From: Trichormus sp. M33_DOE_039
GTDB taxonomy: Bacteria; Cyanobacteriota; Cyanobacteriia; Cyanobacteriales; Nostocaceae
Reading direction: 5' to 3'
Assembly: GCA_015296085.1 (NCBI GenBank)
Contig: DVDT01000005.1
Location: 180,624-244,623, forward strand
DNA: 64,000 nucleotides
A model generated the notes under the pieces. It made no database searches and had not been told where the DNA came from. It saw only the letters and a program-made list of their open reading frames with translations. A program made the position numbers and the translations under genes. Of this stretch, positions 60,384 to 64,000 are shown piece after piece (position 1 is the first letter of the stretch; every line of letters starts with the position of its first letter).

Positions 60384-61696
60384 AATCCCCACAGATGTTT
60401 CACTCGTTCTTCTTCTGCTTCTAGAAATAGGTTGCCGATGCCAAATAAGACTTCCATTGAGCCGCGATATCCTACTTTGGTGAAGAGACCATTGCCTAAA
60501 CGGTCATAAATAGGTATACCGAGACGATAAAGAGGAATGGAAAGCCGTTTGGCGATCGCAGCTACGTTAGAATTACCAATCAGCAGGTCAGATCCAACTG
60601 CCAATTCTTCAAAGTCTTCTAAATCACCGATGGTAACGCTTTTGATGGGGAGTTTTTCTAGCAGGGGTGAGCGTGTTGTGGTGACAGCTGCATGAATTTG
60701 TGTCCCCATCGATTGCAGAAAGCGCACTGTTGACCACAGTAAGTCCGGTTCTAATGCTAAGGATACTCGCTTCGCACCAAAGTAAAAGTGCGTGTCTAAC
60801 ATTGCATCTTGCAATTGACGGCGTTGACGGCGATATTTTTCGGGTACGGGGTGGCTACTAAGAATGGCTAATGCTTGCAAAAACTCGTCTACTGGTTCTA
60901 GTCCAGTGAGTTCGCTAAACACTTCGTAGGGAATGCCAAACCGTTGTTCGAGAATTTTGGCTGCACCCCGCATACTTTCACCCAAGGCGATAGTAAAGGC
61001 GGAACAACCTACATCTTTCAGTTGAGACACACTCGTACCACTAGTTGTTATCGCACTGTAACCATCTTCTAGGTGTCCATCCAATGATGCACCGATGTCA
61101 GGTACAAAGATAGGGATTAATCCAAAGGAGGTGACGATTTCTTTAATTTCTTGCAAATCCCCTGGAGTGAAGGCAGAACCAGCCAGAATTGTGACTTGTT
61201 CGCTTCTGATTCCACCTGCTTGGGGAATTTGTTTAACTATACTCTCCACAGCCGCTGCAAAACCATCTTGCAACGCGCCTTTAAAATCGGGTGTCGGTGC
61301 AAAGACTACGGGAATGTGAGCAAGTTCTGGATGGCGATCGCGAATATCCTTAAGGAATCGCTCAATATCATCGCCTCTGGTTTCTGTGAGTCCAGTGCTA
61401 CACAAACCAATGATTTCGGGATTGGATTTCTCAACTAAGGTAAGAATCGCCTGTTCTACGTTCTCTTCCCCACCGAGAATAGTTGTTACTTCCGTCATCG
61501 CTGTAGTAGCGAGGGGAATTGCTTCCCGAAAGTGACGAACTAACACCACCTTGGCGAAGGCTGTACAACCTTGTGAACCGTGGAACAGAGGAATCATCCC
61601 CTTCAATCCCAAAAAAGCCAGCGACGCACCCAAAGCTTGACTTTGCTTGAGAGGATTAACTGCAACTGATTTTTCGGGAACAGTAACAACTGCCAT
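60368..61696 (-). CDS. nifN: Nitrogenase FeMo-cofactor scaffold subunit NifN
   Basis: 442 residues. N-terminal NPLKQSQALGASLAFLGLKG, the cluster region HGSQGCTAFAKVVLVRHFRE, GLCSTGLTETRGDDIERFLK and GSDLLIGNSNVAAIAKRLSI are NifN signatures. It forms the NifEN scaffold on which the NifB product matures. The final residues WGLETGD come from the adjoining repeat. It starts 118 nt downstream of the nifE stop. Confidence 0.95.
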   Translation of the reverse strand: MAVVTVPEKSVAVNPLKQSQALGASLAFLGLKGMIPLFHGSQGCTAFAKVVLVRHFREAIPLATTAMTEVTTILGGEENVEQAILTLVEKSNPEIIGLCSTGLTETRGDDIERFLKDIRDRHPELAHIPVVFAPTPDFKGALQDGFAAAVESIVKQIPQAGGIRSEQVTILAGSAFTPGDLQEIKEIVTSFGLIPIFVPDIGASLDGHLEDGYSAITTSGTSVSQLKDVGCSAFTIALGESMRGAAKILEQRFGIPYEVFSELTGLEPVDEFLQALAILSSHPVPEKYRRQRRQLQDAMLDTHFYFGAKRVSLALEPDLLWSTVRFLQSMGTQIHAAVTTTRSPLLEKLPIKSVTIGDLEDFEELAVGSDLLIGNSNVAAIAKRLSIPLYRLGIPIYDRLGNGLFTKVGYRGSMEVLFGIGNLFLEAEEERVKHLWGLETGD

Positions 61697-61726
61697 TTAG
61701 ATTAACTCCTGGGTAGAAAATGGGAA

Positions 61727-61830
61727 AGCAGGGGGAGCAGGGGAGGCAGGGGGAGCAGGGGAGGCAGGGGGAGGAAAATTCCATGCCCCATACCCTACAC
61801 CCTATGCCCAGTCCCTAATCCCCAATCCCC
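61727..61830. repeat. GGGGAGGCAGGGGGAGCAG repeats plus CCCAGTCCCTAATCCCC repeats
   Basis: Three to four tandem copies of CAGGGGGAGCAGGGGAGG are followed by CCCTAATCCCCAATCCCCAG, in the nifE-nifN gap. They reach into the last codons of nifE. The same two repeat families occur at 10785-10813 and 60245-60383. Confidence 0.85.
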
Positions 61831-63254
61831 AGTCCCTCAAAAACACGATTTTGATTTTTGGTATATTCGTTAGCCCATGTCCCCATATCTTCTTCCCAAG
61901 GTGCAGGCTTACGGACTTGTTCCCAAATTGGGCTGTAGAGGGCTTCGTAGAGTTCCCGCGCCATCTCTAACATACCTACATAGCCAGCGTAGGGATGATG
62001 ACGTTCTTGGTTGATATCGAGAAAAGGAATCCGGGCTTTGAGGGCGGTGTATTGGTTACGACCACCAGCAATTAACATATCTGCTTGCGTATCTTTTACC
62101 AGTTGTAGGAGTTCTTTGGCGTTGCCTTTTTCTAGCATGATGCCATCAGTACCTAGCAACTTCTTGATTTTAGATTTATCTTCTTCCGTACTCTTTCTGG
62201 TACTGGTAGCAACTACTTCTATACCTAAGTCCTTCGCTGCCGAGATAATCGACCAACTCTTGACACCACCTGTATATAATACAACTCGCTTACCTCTGAG
62301 GCGATCGCGGTAAGGAGCAAGTGCCAAATCAAGAGCGGCCATCTCTGACGCAATCAGCTGTTCAGTACGTGCTTGTAAATCAGGATCGCCCAATTTGGCG
62401 GCAATATTCCGCAGACATCGATTCATATCATCGATGCCATAAAAAGACTCTTCAATGTAGGGGATGCCGTATTGTTCCTCCATCTTTTTCGCCATATTGA
62501 GCAACGCCCGCGAACAAATCATTACGTTCAGCTTGGCGCGGTGGGCATAGCGGATTTCTGCAAATCGAGCATCGCCTGTAATTTTCGACAGGACGCGAAT
62601 ACCCAATTTTTCCAGTAACGGCAGGACTCCCCACATTTCCCCGGCAATGTTATATTCGCCGATTAAGTTTATATCATAGGGGGTGGTAAACTCCGGTTCT
62701 GCTGTTCCGACAACATAATCCAATAAAGCTTCGCCGCCGAAACGGTTGCCTAAGTTCTTACTACCAATAAAACCAGGCGCAAATACGGGAATCACAGGAG
62801 TACCAATCTTTTCCGCTGCAGTTTTGCAAACAGCATTGATATCGTCACCAATCAAGGCTGTCACACAAGTAGCGTAGACAAATACCGCAGTGGGTTTGTA
62901 ACGTTTATGAATTTCTAGAATTGCCTTATATAGCTTCTTCTCACCACCGAAGATCACATCATTTTCTGACATATCGGTAGTGAAGCCCATTTTATATAAT
63001 TGTGGGCCGGAAGAGAGACTACCACGACTACCCCAAGAATTACCAGCGCAGGCGATCGGCCCGTGAACCAAATGAGCCGCATCCACAATAGGTACAAGCG
63101 CAATCATCGCCCCATCAAAAGCACAACCCCCTTGAGCAGCACCCGGTTGTGCTTGTTGAGTACAAGACTTATTCTTCTTTGCACCATGTTTCTCTTGATT
63201 ATGCTCACATCCAGGCTGATTGAGCAGCTCATTAATTTTTCCTTGGGTGTTCAT
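61815..63254 (-). CDS. nifE: Nitrogenase FeMo-cofactor scaffold subunit NifE
   Basis: 479 residues from ATG 63254 (a GTG five codons upstream is possible). Cluster cysteines are in QGGCAFDGA (Cys44), [10 protein letters not shown] (Cys69) and [33 protein letters not shown] and the [20 protein letters not shown] region are further NifE signatures. It is the partner of NifN. The C-terminus GLGIGD is encoded by the adjoining repeat rather than by conserved sequence. Confidence 0.95.
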   Translation of the reverse strand: MNTQGKINELLNQPGCEHNQEKHGAKKNKSCTQQAQPGAAQGGCAFDGAMIALVPIVDAAHLVHGPIACAGNSWGSRGSLSSGPQLYKMGFTTDMSENDVIFGGEKKLYKAILEIHKRYKPTAVFVYATCVTALIGDDINAVCKTAAEKIGTPVIPVFAPGFIGSKNLGNRFGGEALLDYVVGTAEPEFTTPYDINLIGEYNIAGEMWGVLPLLEKLGIRVLSKITGDARFAEIRYAHRAKLNVMICSRALLNMAKKMEEQYGIPYIEESFYGIDDMNRCLRNIAAKLGDPDLQARTEQLIASEMAALDLALAPYRDRLRGKRVVLYTGGVKSWSIISAAKDLGIEVVATSTRKSTEEDKSKIKKLLGTDGIMLEKGNAKELLQLVKDTQADMLIAGGRNQYTALKARIPFLDINQERHHPYAGYVGMLEMARELYEALYSPIWEQVRKPAPWEEDMGTWANEYTKNQNRVFEGLGIGD

Positions 63255-63269
63255 TCTCTCTTCTCGCAC

Positions 63270-63504
63270 GCGATCGACATTTAAATCTTCAGTTATCAGT
63301 CATCAGTAATCAGTTATCAACCTAATTACTGATGACCATTCATCATAAACATCTTGCAAAAATCTTCTCTTACCCCGCAAAATACACCTTCGCGTACCTT
63401 TGCGTTAACCTTTGCGACCCTAACCCTGCGGGTTCCGCCCTTGGAGGTATGCGTTTAAAAACTTATTCATGGCCGCATTTTCATATAGACCTTTGCAAGA
63501 AAGA
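63270..63504. repeat. Intergenic region with CAGTTATCAGT and CTTTGCG repeats
   Basis: AGTTATCAGTCATCAGTAAT-type units (63291-63342) and CTTCGCGTACCTTTGCGTTA-type units with the CCTGCGGGTTCCGCC hairpin (about 63388-63440) fill the gap upstream of nifE. Both are common Nostoc intergenic repeats. Confidence 0.7.
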
Positions 63505-63831
63505 TTAGCAAATGTACTTAGTCACATCCTCTCCACATTCATCAGCCAGATAAGACAAAGCACGGAAACGCAATCCTACAAACTCGTCATACAGAGGATT
63601 AAGCTTACACAAAGCTGGAATATGAATAGTCCGCCCAAATAAATTAATATTTCGCTCAAAAGGACAACAGCAAGGAATTAGCTGACAAACGACATGAGCG
63701 AAACGAGCATTTTTAACCGGAAAATTATCAACCCAACGACGCAAAGGACGGAGAACATCAAACGCGCCTGGTTGTTTATAGTTGGGTGGATGAAAATTAG
63801 GATGATGATGGTGAGTGTGAGTTGATGACAT
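63505..63831 (-). CDS. Mo-dependent nitrogenase C-terminal-domain protein
   Basis: 108 residues. A His-rich start (STHTHHHHPNFHPPNYKQPG) precedes the Mo-nitro_C domain: PLRRWVDNFPVKNARFAHVV, CQLIPCCCPFERNINLFGR, HIPALCKLNPLYDEFVGLRF. Five cysteines and the histidines suggest metal binding. It is found between nifK and nifE in cyanobacteria; function unknown. The 169 bp upstream show no gene and run to the window end. Confidence 0.9.
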   Translation of the reverse strand: MSSTHTHHHHPNFHPPNYKQPGAFDVLRPLRRWVDNFPVKNARFAHVVCQLIPCCCPFERNINLFGRTIHIPALCKLNPLYDEFVGLRFRALSYLADECGEDVTKYIC

Positions 63832-64000
63832 ACTAAGGAATTTGAGGTGAATAGAGTTAAGTTAACCTGAGTTCGGGATAAGAAATCCTCGAAACCCTTG
63901 AGTTCTCGTTGTTCGGTCTGAAGCTATGTTTTCATCTATTCTCAATAAAGCATGTTGTTGAGATTAATCTCATTTGTGAAACTTAGTGACAAAATGATTC

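Noticed and set aside
60131..60385. 84-codon plus-strand ORF rich in [16 protein letters not shown]
   Set aside because: It is the translated GGGGATTGGGTACT repeat overlapping nifX antisense.

Overview
The window looks like chromosome of a filamentous, heterocyst-forming cyanobacterium of the Nostoc/Anabaena group. The reasons are the very frequent HIP1 octamers (GCGATCGC), the heterocyst-type nif cluster with the plant-type ferredoxin fdxH, hesA and hesB, a CcbP-like calcium-binding protein, a HupW-like hydrogenase protease close to nif, a CBS-CP12 fusion, and abundant short heptamer-like repeats of the Nostoc kind (GGGGATTGGGG.., ATTAGTCAATGGTC.., GGGGAGGCAGGGGGAGCAG..). I saw no rRNA, tRNA, CRISPR array or intact insertion sequence.

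Layout. 1-10.7 kb: the end of a large multidomain sensor kinase, the MurT/GatD peptidoglycan-amidation pair, a thioredoxin-like lumenal protein between two inverted copies of a 60-bp mobile-looking repeat, a HigB/HigA-type toxin-antitoxin pair, menD and folB. 11.3-15.2 kb: a REC-PAS-GGDEF protein, a hexapeptide acetyltransferase, a ccbP-like gene, two gene relics and a PEP-CTERM protein. 15.2-34.3 kb: one giant gene (about 6,368 codons) for a type-I-secreted repeat protein. It has a zincin-like N-terminal domain, 19 CARDB repeats, SdrD-B-like and Calx-beta-like modules, an apparently intact subtilisin domain, cadherin-like tandem repeats and C-terminal RTX repeats. Two paralogous unknown genes lie upstream of it. 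37-45.8 kb: an accessory block with a nonsense-mutated Uma2 gene, a two-gene CHAT-TIR-AAA / AAA-WD40 locus resembling NLR-like signalling or defence proteins, and an unannotated relic that looks like the C-terminus of a Tc-toxin A subunit.

45.8-52.6 kb: a nucleoside-salvage group (ribokinase, cytosine-deaminase-like enzyme, nucleoside hydrolase), conserved unknowns, two exported proteins and hupW. 52.6-64 kb: a broken SagB-type nitroreductase gene, an ankyrin protein and a CBS-CP12 protein lead into molybdate-binding mop, feoA and the nitrogen-fixation cluster. In transcription order (minus strand) that cluster is the Mo-nitrogenase C-terminal-domain gene, nifE, nifN, nifX, the DUF269 gene, the CCE_0567-type gene, nifW, hesA, hesB, fdxH and feoA. 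These genes build the FeMo cofactor (NifE/N/X), supply or protect clusters (HesA, HesB, NifW), deliver electrons (FdxH) and handle metals (Mop, FeoA).

Repeats have reshaped coding ends here. hupW, nifN and nifE all stop inside the same G-rich repeat, so their products share a Gly-Leu-x-x-Gly-Asp tail. A repeat has also invaded the SagB gene, and one 150-bp intergenic element occurs twice in opposite orientation, once with nested insertions.
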